A stretch of DNA of 64,000 nucleotides. It comes from an uncultured Sphaerochaeta sp. (lineage in GTDB: Bacteria > Spirochaetota > Spirochaetia > Sphaerochaetales > Sphaerochaetaceae). Below are positions 41,751 through 49,262 of the stretch, piece after piece (the stretch's first letter is position 1; every line of letters starts with the position of its first letter). Where the stretch lies: positions 1,449,757 through 1,513,756 of the forward strand of contig NZ_OY763408.1 in the NCBI RefSeq assembly GCF_963667405.1. Reading direction: 5' to 3'. A program made the translations under genes and the position numbers. Below the pieces are notes generated by a model that was not told the origin of the DNA, did not search any database, and worked only from the letters and a program-made list of their open reading frames with translations.

Positions 41751-44600
41751 TCAAGGCGTGGCATTTGCCGTTCCTTGCTCGTCAAAGACGACTTCTTTCT
41801 CCTCATCGTTGAGGATCACCGACTCCCCTTCCATCCTGCCGATGCGATAACTGACCATCGTAGAGACACCTGCCTCCATCTGCGTCACGCCAAGCAGGGT
41901 TTGGCTTCCCATGACGGTATGCTTGTTGTGGGTGATGATGATGAACTGGCTCTTTGCGGCAAACTCGTCCAGGACGGAGAGGAAGTAGCCGATGTTGCGG
42001 TCATCAAGGGCTGCATCAATCTCGTCGAGGATGCAGAAGGGAGAGGGTTTGACCAGGTAGGTGGCAAACAGGAGAGCTACTGCCGTCATCGACCGTTCCC
42101 CACCGCTGAGCAGGGAGAGATGGGTAAGCTTCTTGCCCGGTGGTTGGGCCAGAATATCGATGCCGCTTTCCAGGACCTGCTCGGGATCGACCAAGGAGAG
42201 CTCTGCCCTGCCTCCTCCGAACAGTCGGCGGAACATCTCCTGAAAGTTCTGGGAAATCTGCTTGTAGGAAGTGAGGAACATCTCTTCGCTGCGCTTCTTG
42301 ATCTCCTGCACCACTGCATCAAGATCGTTCTTCGCCTTGTAGAGGTCGTCGAGCTGCTTGGAGAGGAAGTCATACTGCTCCTTCACCTCCCCGAACTCCT
42401 CTTCAGCCATCTGGTTGATGTAGCCCATGCCGTCAATCTTTCTTCTGACTTCCTCAAGACGGGTTTTCAGTACGGGGATATCGACGATCTCCTCACCCAG
42501 TCTCGACTCGAACTCCTTCAGGCTCTTTCCGTAGCTGTCGAAGAAGTTGGTGTAAAGCATGGCGATGTTGCTTGCAAGCTGCTCTATCTGCAGTTCGAGC
42601 TTCTCTTTTTCCGAACGGAGGTTCTGCAGCAACTCGTAGTCGGAGTTTTTCTGTTCCTGTTTGGAACGAATCTCCTGGCTCTGCTCATCGATAACCGCAA
42701 TCAGGGCTTTCAGATCCTCATTGAGGGTGGCAATCCGTTGCCTGATTTCCCGCACCTCGCCTTCTACGCTTCGGATGTCTTCCTGTGTTTCGTAGATGCG
42801 TTCCTGGGCTGTCTCGCTGAGCTTCAGTGCATCCTTGTACTGGTACTGTTGCTCGGTCACCGAACGCTGCAGCTTGTTGACCCACTCTTTTGCTGCCTGC
42901 TTCTGCAACTGCAACTGGTTCAGGGCTACCTTCTGGTCGCTGATCGTCTCCAGGTATCGGTCCAGCTCCAAGGCCAGGCGGTTGTTTTCCTCACGCAGAT
43001 AGACGATGCGGTCACGGTTTGTCTGCACCGAATGGCGAAGTTTTGCCATCTGGTCATCAAGGCGATGTTTCTCGGCTATTGTGCCCTCTTCGGCTATCAG
43101 CTCGTCGATGAACGTCGGCTGCATCTGCTCATAGGAAGCGAACAGGGCTTGTATGTGCTCCAAGCTGGCGAGCAGGCCTGTTTGGAACTGCATCTGTCGG
43201 GAGAGCAGATCCTCAAAGGAGAGTTGGCTGTGTTTCAATTTCTCCAGGAAAGCTTGTTGTTGCCCAACGGTGGACTTCAGGTGATCCAAGCTCTGCTGCA
43301 GGGAGAGGCGAGCCTCGTTCTTCAGCTCCAGATTGTAGCCGCTCTCCTTCAGTTTTTGCTCAAGCTCAACCACGATGACGTCAGTCAGCTGCTTGATGCG
43401 CTCCGAGAGCTGGTCACTCTTTTGTTCGCTGGCAAGGTTCTCCGACTCCAAGCCGGCAATTTCCTGATTCTGGCTGTTGATGAGGAAGCGGGTTTTTTCC
43501 ACTGAGGCCTGGTTGGCCCGCATCTCCGCTTCAAGGGCCTCGATCGATTCATCGATATCGGCTGTCTCATTCAGCTTCTGGTCAATTTCTGCTGTGTCCC
43601 GCTCAATGTGTTCCAAAAGGACCTGTGCCCGTTGGGCTGCCTGGTCCTTTTGCAGAAGGAAATCCCGGAAGCGCTGGGTGAGCAGGTCGAGCTTGTCAGC
43701 CTTGCCCTTGGTCGACTCGTCGAGGCGCTGCAGTTCCGTCTGGATGGAGATGCGCTCCGAGCCCAAGGATCGGAGGCGTTCCTGCATCTGCTCGATCTCC
43801 TGGTCCCTATCGGTCAGATTCCCCTTCTTCGCCTCAAACTCCCGCTCGCACCGCTGTTTGAGCTCAATCTTGTTTTCGCGGAGCAAAAGATAGGATTTGA
43901 GGGTGGAAAGCTGTACGTCAACTTCCAGGGAAAACTGCTCCCGCTTGAGATCGCGATAGGAGATGGCTTTTGCGGCTTGGTTCTTCTTTGTCTCGTAGGT
44001 CCGCTTGACTTCCTTGAGGATGGTCTCCACTTGCAGGATGTTTTCGTCGGTCTTGACCAGTTTGCGCTCCGCTTCCTGGCTCTGGATCTTGAAGCGGGAG
44101 ATTCCCGCCGCTTCCTCGAAGATGTACCTTCTGTCCTCGGGTTTGGAGCTGAGGATCTGGTCAATCTTTCCCTGTTCCAGAATGGAATAGGCACTTTTCC
44201 CTACTCCGGTGTCAAAGAAGAGTTCCCGAATGTTTTTGAGCAGTACACGATTGCGGTTCAGGTAGTATTCACTTTCACCGCTGCGGAAGATTCTTCGCTT
44301 GATTTCCACCTCGGCATCGTCGGTGGGAAGATGGCGCTCCTCGTTGGAAATAACCAAGGTGACTTCGGCAACCTGCAAGGGCTTGCGGGAGTCGGTACCG
44401 TTGAAAATGACGTCTTCCATGCGCCCGGCGCGCAGTGTCTTTGTCGATTGTTCTCCCAATACCCACTTGATGGCGTCCACAATGTTGCTTTTTCCACACC
44501 CATTGGGACCAAGCAGACTGGTTATCCCATCGGCAAATTCCAAGTTCACTTTATCGGCAAAGGACTTGAATCCGTATATTTCCAGACTCTTCAGAAACAA
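41751..44600 (-). CDS. smc: Chromosome segregation protein SMC, short form without visible hinge
   Basis: SMC ATPase that compacts and organises the chromosome. The 949-residue protein starts at TTG 44600 (AAGG six bases upstream; Leu-Phe-Leu-Lys-Ser). The N-terminal head has Walker A GPNGCGKSN (31-39); the C-terminal head has signature LSLLSGGERSM (about 828-838) and Walker B FCILDEIDAALDD (855-867). Between about 175 and 775 the sequence is coiled-coil. The globular Gly-rich hinge normally in the middle, which gives about 1,150-1,200 residues, is not seen. The centre (470-510, with the only proline-containing break, EQMQPTFIDE) looks like a tight turn. The scpA/scpB genes are not in the window. 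Confidence 0.9.
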   Translation of the reverse strand: MFLKSLEIYGFKSFADKVNLEFADGITSLLGPNGCGKSNIVDAIKWVLGEQSTKTLRAGRMEDVIFNGTDSRKPLQVAEVTLVISNEERHLPTDDAEVEIKRRIFRSGESEYYLNRNRVLLKNIRELFFDTGVGKSAYSILEQGKIDQILSSKPEDRRYIFEEAAGISRFKIQSQEAERKLVKTDENILQVETILKEVKRTYETKKNQAAKAISYRDLKREQFSLEVDVQLSTLKSYLLLRENKIELKQRCEREFEAKKGNLTDRDQEIEQMQERLRSLGSERISIQTELQRLDESTKGKADKLDLLTQRFRDFLLQKDQAAQRAQVLLEHIERDTAEIDQKLNETADIDESIEALEAEMRANQASVEKTRFLINSQNQEIAGLESENLASEQKSDQLSERIKQLTDVIVVELEQKLKESGYNLELKNEARLSLQQSLDHLKSTVGQQQAFLEKLKHSQLSFEDLLSRQMQFQTGLLASLEHIQALFASYEQMQPTFIDELIAEEGTIAEKHRLDDQMAKLRHSVQTNRDRIVYLREENNRLALELDRYLETISDQKVALNQLQLQKQAAKEWVNKLQRSVTEQQYQYKDALKLSETAQERIYETQEDIRSVEGEVREIRQRIATLNEDLKALIAVIDEQSQEIRSKQEQKNSDYELLQNLRSEKEKLELQIEQLASNIAMLYTNFFDSYGKSLKEFESRLGEEIVDIPVLKTRLEEVRRKIDGMGYINQMAEEEFGEVKEQYDFLSKQLDDLYKAKNDLDAVVQEIKKRSEEMFLTSYKQISQNFQEMFRRLFGGGRAELSLVDPEQVLESGIDILAQPPGKKLTHLSLLSGGERSMTAVALLFATYLVKPSPFCILDEIDAALDDRNIGYFLSVLDEFAAKSQFIIITHNKHTVMGSQTLLGVTQMEAGVSTMVSYRIGRMEGESVILNDEEKEVVFDEQGTANATP

Positions 44601-44618
44601 GATGTACCTTCTTTTCGC

Positions 44619-44647
44619 TTGACGCAGTATTCGGTGGATTATAGCAT
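44619..44647. promoter_or_regulatory. Overlapping divergent rnhB / smc promoters
   Basis: Plus strand TTGACG, 17 bases, TAGCAT (44642-44647) leads to rnhB. On the minus strand a consensus TATAAT (44643-44638) precedes smc, with only a weak -35. The two -10 boxes share two bases. Confidence 0.5.
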
Positions 44648-44682
44648 AGGTTTGCCCGGGAAAAAAGTAGGAGGAAGTTTGG

Positions 44683-45309
44683 ATGGAGCGTGAGTTGTTT
44701 GCCTTTGAGACACCAGGCCTTATCTGCGGCATCGACGAGGCGGGACGTGGTCCGCTGGCCGGGCCGGTGGTTGCTGCGGCAGTGGTTCTGGGCCCCAACT
44801 TCCCTCTTTCCATTCTTGGTGATTCCAAACAGCTCACCGAGAAACAGCGTCTGTATGCTGAAGAGGTGATCAAGGCCGAAGCACTGTATTGGGCTGTTGC
44901 TTCTGCCAGTGCCCAGGAGATCGATCGCTACAATATCCTCGGCGCCAGTCTGCTGGCGATGAAGCGCAGTTACCTGAAGATCAAGAAGGATGTCCCCGTC
45001 TCCCTTGCCTTGGTAGACGGAAACCAGAGACCGGATCTTGACTGTGCCACCAAGACCATTGTCAAGGGTGATGCCACCATCCCCCAGATCATGGCTGCTT
45101 CCATCCTGGCAAAGAACCAGCGTGACCGGTATATGGTGCTCTGTGACAAAAGGTGGCCGCTCTACCAGTTTGCTAAGCACAAGGGGTATCCTACCGAGGA
45201 ACATAGAAAAGCATGCCTTCTGTACGGTCTATCCCCGATCCACCGCCGCTCGTTTCATATTGAGATTCCGGCCAAGCAGGAGCATGCCGAACAGCAACTG
45301 TTATTCTGA
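44683..45309 (+). CDS. rnhB: Ribonuclease HII
   Basis: Removes RNA primers and ribonucleotides from RNA:DNA hybrids. The 208-residue protein has the first acidic pair in CGIDEAGRGPLAGPVVAAAV, GDSKQLTEKQR, ALVDGN with the third acid, and ASILAKNQRDRYM. The ATG has GGAGGAAG upstream. Divergent from smc; it ends nine bases inside the convergent GNAT gene. Confidence 0.96.
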   Translation: MERELFAFETPGLICGIDEAGRGPLAGPVVAAAVVLGPNFPLSILGDSKQLTEKQRLYAEEVIKAEALYWAVASASAQEIDRYNILGASLLAMKRSYLKIKKDVPVSLALVDGNQRPDLDCATKTIVKGDATIPQIMAASILAKNQRDRYMVLCDKRWPLYQFAKHKGYPTEEHRKACLLYGLSPIHRRSFHIEIPAKQEHAEQQLLF

Positions 45310-45774
45310 CAGGTACTTTCTCATAGGGACAAACCTGATACCGTCTGTTTCCTGTTCTTCTGAAGTCGGGACAAAGCCCATTTTCTGGTAGAAAGACACA
45401 GCATTCGGTGCGGCATTCACATCCATCCAGGAACTGTCTGCACACCGCTCTTGGGCTTTTTGCACCAAAAGCGAGCCCACCCCTTTTCCTTGCCAGGCCA
45501 GGTCGGTGAACAAGAGGCAGATGTGGGAGAGATCGCGAACCTCGATCATACCGATGAGAAGCCTCTCACTGTATGCGCCTAGGGCGAAGTGAGCGGGTGT
45601 TGCCAGGCGGCTTGCAAATGCAATGGGATCGACAAAGCTGTGGAAGTGCTCTCGTCCTTGTTTCTGATACGTAGCGGCGATTGTCGCGTCAAATACCCGT
45701 TGTACCAACGCACAGGCTTCTTCTGCCTGCAAGGATGACAAGGCCACGATATCTTTTTCAGAAAGCGCTTCCAT
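45301..45774 (-). CDS. GNAT family N-acetyltransferase
   Basis: The 157-residue protein has the acetyl-CoA motif A (LLFTDLAWQGKGVGSLLVQKA) and the C-terminal YQKMGFVPTSEEQ typical of GNAT enzymes, with a helical N-terminus. The substrate cannot be predicted; protein, amino acid or drug acetylation are all possible. Confidence 0.85.
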   Translation of the reverse strand: MEALSEKDIVALSSLQAEEACALVQRVFDATIAATYQKQGREHFHSFVDPIAFASRLATPAHFALGAYSERLLIGMIEVRDLSHICLLFTDLAWQGKGVGSLLVQKAQERCADSSWMDVNAAPNAVSFYQKMGFVPTSEEQETDGIRFVPMRKYLSE

Positions 45775-45797
45775 AGGTTTCCCGCCCCCAATGATTG

Positions 45798-45817
45798 GGG
45801 CAGCCTTCCGGCTGCCC
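45798..45817 (-). terminator. Stem-loop after the PUR-domain gene
   Basis: A perfect eight-base-pair stem, GGGCAGCC / GGCTGCCC, with a TTCC loop just past the stop. No T-run follows on the minus strand, so it is a weak terminator or an RNA-stabilising structure. Confidence 0.5.
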
Positions 45818-45824
45818 TGTTCTG

Positions 45825-46067
45825 TTATTGCTGTTTGGTATTCTGCTTGATGAAATCCAAGGATTTCTGCAACTCTTTCAGAAATTCTCCAAGGTCTTCC
45901 TGATAGACAATGATGGATTGTCTGATGAATCGTTCTGATTCAGGAGTACCTTTGCTTTCGACCATGTTCAGAAACATGTCGCCATAGATGTTCTCTTTTA
46001 CATTAAAGAAATAGGTCCTGTCATTCTTGACAAGCCTTGATGAATACACTTCTCCACGCTGTCCCAC
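45825..46067 (-). CDS. PUR-domain nucleic-acid-binding protein (DUF3276, BpuR-like)
   Basis: An 80-residue single PUR-alpha domain with the family opening RGEVYSSRLVKNDRTYFFNV, then KENIYGDMFLNMVESK and the helical end. The Borrelia member BpuR binds RNA and DNA and tunes gene expression, so a post-transcriptional regulator is likely. The start is GTG 46067 with GAGGA seven bases upstream. It is divergent from tRNA-Gly. Confidence 0.85.
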   Translation of the reverse strand: MGQRGEVYSSRLVKNDRTYFFNVKENIYGDMFLNMVESKGTPESERFIRQSIIVYQEDLGEFLKELQKSLDFIKQNTKQQ

Positions 46068-46151
46068 GCTGATATCCTCGCTTCGTAACTTTTACACGTT
46101 TGTATAGGCTACTTGTAGCAGTGTTTTGCCATCCCTGTCAACTGGAGGTAC

Positions 46152-46180
46152 TTGACGAAGATTTGAGAATGAATTATATA
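46152..46180 (+). promoter_or_regulatory. tRNA-Gly promoter
   Basis: TTGACG, 17 bases, TATATA, with the start expected about seven bases before the mature 5' end. Confidence 0.7.
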
Positions 46181-46193
46181 AAGTACATCACAC

Positions 46194-46264
46194 GCGCCTT
46201 TCGTATAATGGTATTACCTCAGCCTTCCAAGCTGAAGAAGCGGGTTCGACTCCCGTAGGGCGCT
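46194..46264 (+). tRNA. tRNA-Gly (anticodon TCC)
   Basis: A 71-base cloverleaf: acceptor GCGCCTT with AGGGCGC, anticodon stem TCAGC/GCTGA around CTTCCAA (anticodon TCC), T-loop GGGTTCGACTCCC, discriminator T. CCA is not encoded and must be added after transcription. Confidence 0.96.
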
Positions 46265-46297
46265 CTAGAAAGAACTTCTTCCATTGCAAGAACTTAT

Positions 46298-46326
46298 AAA
46301 CCCACACAATTGCGTGTGGGTTTTTT
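46298..46326 (+). terminator. Terminator after tRNA-Gly
   Basis: Stem AAACCCACAC / GTGTGGGTTT around a six-base loop, followed by a T-run. A clean rho-independent terminator. Confidence 0.85.
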
Positions 46327-46367
46327 GTGTCTTTCGATTGATTCCACATTTACATCAGAATATCAAT

Positions 46368-46401
46368 TGGGAGCTGTTGCCCTGGTTTGCAGCAGCTCCC
46401 A
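46368..46401 (-). terminator. Probable terminator of the ppk-CHAD-ParA-pfk operon
   Basis: A 12-base-pair stem (TGGGAGCTGTTG with CAGCAGCTCCCA, one G-U pair) and a ten-base loop, 17 bases past the phosphofructokinase stop. Only a weak T-rich tail follows on the minus strand. Confidence 0.55.
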
Positions 46402-46417
46402 TTCTGTCGATTTTTGG

Positions 46418-47491
46418 TCAGGAACCCAAGCAAACACCCATGTGCCTGGCGCACTCCACAAGATAGTGGTTTTCCGGAATATATTTGACAGGACCTGCCA
46501 CTTTCTTCAAGGGTACCGGAACAATGGTGTTTTTCTGGTATGCCATCATATGGCCCCAGTTCTCAGCCATGATCTCCAACGCACACCGGCTTCCCAGCGC
46601 TGTGGACAGCAACCTGTCATAGGGAGTGGGCGTGCCACCCCGTTGCAAGTAACCCAGGATGGTGACCCTGGTCTCCCGTCCTGTGAGCTTCTCCAGATTG
46701 GCAGCCAACTCGCCGGTACGTGTCTTCAGCATTGCCTCAACCTTTTCCTCGCCATCCTTCTCTTCCTGCCTGATCGCAGCCATCCGCTTTGAGATGGCAC
46801 CTTCGGCCACCACCACAATGCTGAACTTCTTTCCTTCACGGCTTCTGCGCAAGATTGCATCAGCCACCACCTGCTCATCATAGGGGATTTCCGGAAGCAG
46901 GATGACATCGGCACCTCCGGCCAGACCACTGCCAAGTGCCAGCCATCCCACCTTATGCCCCATGGTCTCCAGAATGATGATCCGGTGATGACTGTGGGCG
47001 GTGCTGTGCAGACGGTCTACAGCCTCGGTTGCAATCATCATGGCGGTGTCATAACCAAAAGAGACATCAGTGTGCATCACATCGTTGTCGATGGTCTTGG
47101 GCAAGGTCATCACATTCAGCCCGGCACTCGCCAGTCGGTGGGAGTTTTTCTGGGTTCCCCCTCCCCCAAGACAGACAAGACCGCTGAGATGGTTGTCATG
47201 ATAGTTCTGCACGATGACATCGGTCATATCCATGATCTTCCCACCCACCGGCATCTTGTGCGGCTTGTCACGGCTGGAACCCAGGATGGTACCGCCTCGG
47301 GTGATGATGCCGCTGAGATAGCTGTCATTGAGCTCGACGAAGCGATTCTCCATCAGCCCGCGATACCCATCCAGAAAGCCGATAAGGGTGTAGCCGCCCT
47401 CATGAAGCAGTGTTTTCCCCACTGCACGAATTGCTGAGTTCAAACCCGGTGTATCACCACCGGAGGTAAGGATGCCAATCAGTTTGCTCAT
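46418..47491 (-). CDS. 6-phosphofructokinase with altered phosphoryl-donor motif
   Basis: Phosphorylates fructose 6-phosphate. The 357-residue protein has the PFK landmarks [15 protein letters not shown], the catalytic PKTIDNDV (131-138; Asp as base) and [15 protein letters not shown]. The donor-site loop, GGDGS in ATP enzymes and GGDDT in pyrophosphate enzymes, reads GGGGT (109-113), so the Asp that orients the magnesium-nucleotide is Gly. The Lys of PKTIDND is otherwise typical of pyrophosphate-type and group III enzymes. Donor choice (ATP, pyrophosphate, polyphosphate) cannot be settled by eye. It is the last gene of the polyphosphate operon, overlapping the ParA-like gene by four bases. 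Confidence 0.88.
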   Translation of the reverse strand: MSKLIGILTSGGDTPGLNSAIRAVGKTLLHEGGYTLIGFLDGYRGLMENRFVELNDSYLSGIITRGGTILGSSRDKPHKMPVGGKIMDMTDVIVQNYHDNHLSGLVCLGGGGTQKNSHRLASAGLNVMTLPKTIDNDVMHTDVSFGYDTAMMIATEAVDRLHSTAHSHHRIIILETMGHKVGWLALGSGLAGGADVILLPEIPYDEQVVADAILRRSREGKKFSIVVVAEGAISKRMAAIRQEEKDGEEKVEAMLKTRTGELAANLEKLTGRETRVTILGYLQRGGTPTPYDRLLSTALGSRCALEIMAENWGHMMAYQKNTIVPVPLKKVAGPVKYIPENHYLVECARHMGVCLGS

Positions 47492-48279
47492 AGGTTCACC
47501 TCGTTCGTCTCGTGTTCGCCAGAAGGTCTTTCCCCCTCTGCATCCAACAGCACAAGCACCTCATCAAACAACTCCCTGCAGGCTTTTGCACCCCGACCGT
47601 TCGGGTGGAAGAGAAACACCGGCTCCTGAAGCTGTGCAACCTTTTCCAAATCCGCCGTACTTGGTATTTCCGTCCGAAACACCCCGTCCATGGCATGCAG
47701 GCTTTCAGCAACCTGCACCTGGATCCGTTTTCTCCGGTCAATGAGCGACACGCAGGGGTGTATCTTCTCTTGCGAAGCCCCCTTTGCAATCATCAGTGCG
47801 AGCACCTGCTCAAGCGCACGCACCGAAAGAGGCGTGGGAATCACCGGAATTATCACCAGTGTTGATACATTGAGCAGATTCTCGGCAAGCACATCCAGTG
47901 CAGTCGAACCGTCCAGCACCACCAGGTCATAGGAATCCTCAAGACTGGAGAAGCTTCTCTCAAGCCGGTGTTTCGGATGCTTTTTCCCTGCCATCAAGGC
48001 AGACAAGGCGAAATAATCCGAAGATGAAGGCAATACATGCAACAGCGGCACATCGGTAGGCTGGATGGATGCAAGCAGTTGCTTCCCCCCTTCCAGCAGG
48101 ACACTCGCATCATGATCCTTGCGTGCTTTCACATGCAGGCAGTGGGAGCTCGAGCCAAGAGAATCAAGGTCCACAAGCAACGTGCGATACCCCTTCTGGG
48201 CACCCAGAAAAGCCAATTGCACACTCAACGTACTCTTGCCTACCCCACCCTTGGGGCTGTACAGGGAAACAACCTTCAT
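47488..48279 (-). CDS. ParA/MinD-like ATPase in polyphosphate operon
   Basis: The 263-residue protein has the deviant Walker A motif [12 protein letters not shown] (8-19) and the A' motif [11 protein letters not shown]. Position-defining ATPases of this family bind DNA or membrane in the ATP-bound dimer state and move cargo such as plasmids, carboxysomes or storage granules. The switch II region reads VVLDGSTAL, where Asp-x-Pro-Pro is usual. There is no ParB gene, no parS-like site and no Min partner here. Instead it is coupled by four-base overlaps to a CHAD protein upstream and a phosphofructokinase downstream. A role in placing polyphosphate granules is an inference. Confidence 0.85.
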   Translation of the reverse strand: MKVVSLYSPKGGVGKSTLSVQLAFLGAQKGYRTLLVDLDSLGSSSHCLHVKARKDHDASVLLEGGKQLLASIQPTDVPLLHVLPSSSDYFALSALMAGKKHPKHRLERSFSSLEDSYDLVVLDGSTALDVLAENLLNVSTLVIIPVIPTPLSVRALEQVLALMIAKGASQEKIHPCVSLIDRRKRIQVQVAESLHAMDGVFRTEIPSTADLEKVAQLQEPVFLFHPNGRGAKACRELFDEVLVLLDAEGERPSGEHETNEVNL

Positions 48280-49262
48280 AAGCGCTCCTCCCAGAAGGGG
48301 GTGGTAAGCGCACGATACTCTGCAAGCCGCTCATCGATATCCCGCTGCAAGGCAACCAGCGAATGTTTCTCATCCAAGCTGAGCTTCTTTTGCGATTGCA
48401 GTTGGTCTTGCACCATGATCATATCGTGCCAGGAGCCCAAGCAATCCTGCAAGGCAACAAGCTGGGGATCCTGCTCGATCTGGGCAAGTTCCCTCACATA
48501 CCGCAGAGCCTTGACACTCTTGCGTACCCGATGCATCGCCTTTATGTCGCGTGCAGAACGTACTGCATGCACAGCCTTTACCAGGGACCCGTACCGTTTG
48601 GCCGCCATTCTTGCAGGATCGAGGGAGGCACAATGGTAGAGCGAGACATCAACAGCATGTTGCATGTCGGCAAGCACCGTGCTGTCCAGCAAAGCGTACA
48701 GAGTATGCTTCCTCATATCCTGGCGCGCCCCAGAGGAGTGAACAACCACCCCGTAGGAGGCCAGAAGCTGCTGTTGCACCTCCGTATCCCGTATCTTGCC
48801 GGTGAGGCGGGCAATCTTTTTCACCCGCTTCGAAAGCTTTTCCTGTTGGGAGTCGGAACAGGAGGAAAGCAGATGAGGCAGTATGGTGCGCAGCTTGCGC
48901 AAGGCAACGCGGAAATCATGCATGGCCTCATAGTGGCCAAGCTGTGGCATGAGTGATTCCATCTTCCGTATCTGGTTTGTTGCGTACGTGGAGACAGGGT
49001 TGCTTGCAAGCGCTTGGAAGGATGGGAGAGCAAGCAAATCCAAACAGAGTTGCAACTGACCTTCCAACGGATATAGCTCCATGCGCTTCTCCACGGGATG
49101 GAACAGCACATCGGCAATCGCCCTATTCTCCTGAAGCAGGGTGCCTCGATACAAGGGTTCTGTCTCACCCCACATAAAGCGGAACGGTTCGAAGGCAGTC
49201 TCCCATGCCAGGCCATCCACACCAGTGCGCAGAAGAAGGGTAATACCTGCATCACTTCTCAT
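48276..49262 (-). CDS. CHAD-domain protein (polyphosphate-binding type)
   Basis: CHAD domains are helical bundles that bind polyphosphate through conserved His, Arg and Lys; some localise to polyphosphate granules. The 328-residue protein has the two hallmark repeats, MHDFRVALRKLR (about 113) and MHRVRKSVKALRY (about 242), plus further basic helices. The first 85 residues lack the pattern and no CYTH (triphosphatase) domain is evident, so it is probably a stand-alone binding protein. It is coupled to ppk upstream and the ParA-like gene downstream by four-base overlaps. Confidence 0.88.
   Translation of the reverse strand: MRSDAGITLLLRTGVDGLAWETAFEPFRFMWGETEPLYRGTLLQENRAIADVLFHPVEKRMELYPLEGQLQLCLDLLALPSFQALASNPVSTYATNQIRKMESLMPQLGHYEAMHDFRVALRKLRTILPHLLSSCSDSQQEKLSKRVKKIARLTGKIRDTEVQQQLLASYGVVVHSSGARQDMRKHTLYALLDSTVLADMQHAVDVSLYHCASLDPARMAAKRYGSLVKAVHAVRSARDIKAMHRVRKSVKALRYVRELAQIEQDPQLVALQDCLGSWHDMIMVQDQLQSQKKLSLDEKHSLVALQRDIDERLAEYRALTTPFWEERL

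Noticed and set aside
41676-43505. Plus-strand open frame of about 609 codons, Leu-rich
   Set aside because: Antisense to the smc coiled coil; the Leu richness mirrors the Glu/Lys/Gln codons of the coil.
44601-44873. Upstream extension of smc to an ATG at 44873
   Set aside because: It would overlap rnhB on the other strand and its residues have no SMC character; the TTG at 44600 has a ribosome site and the family N-terminus.
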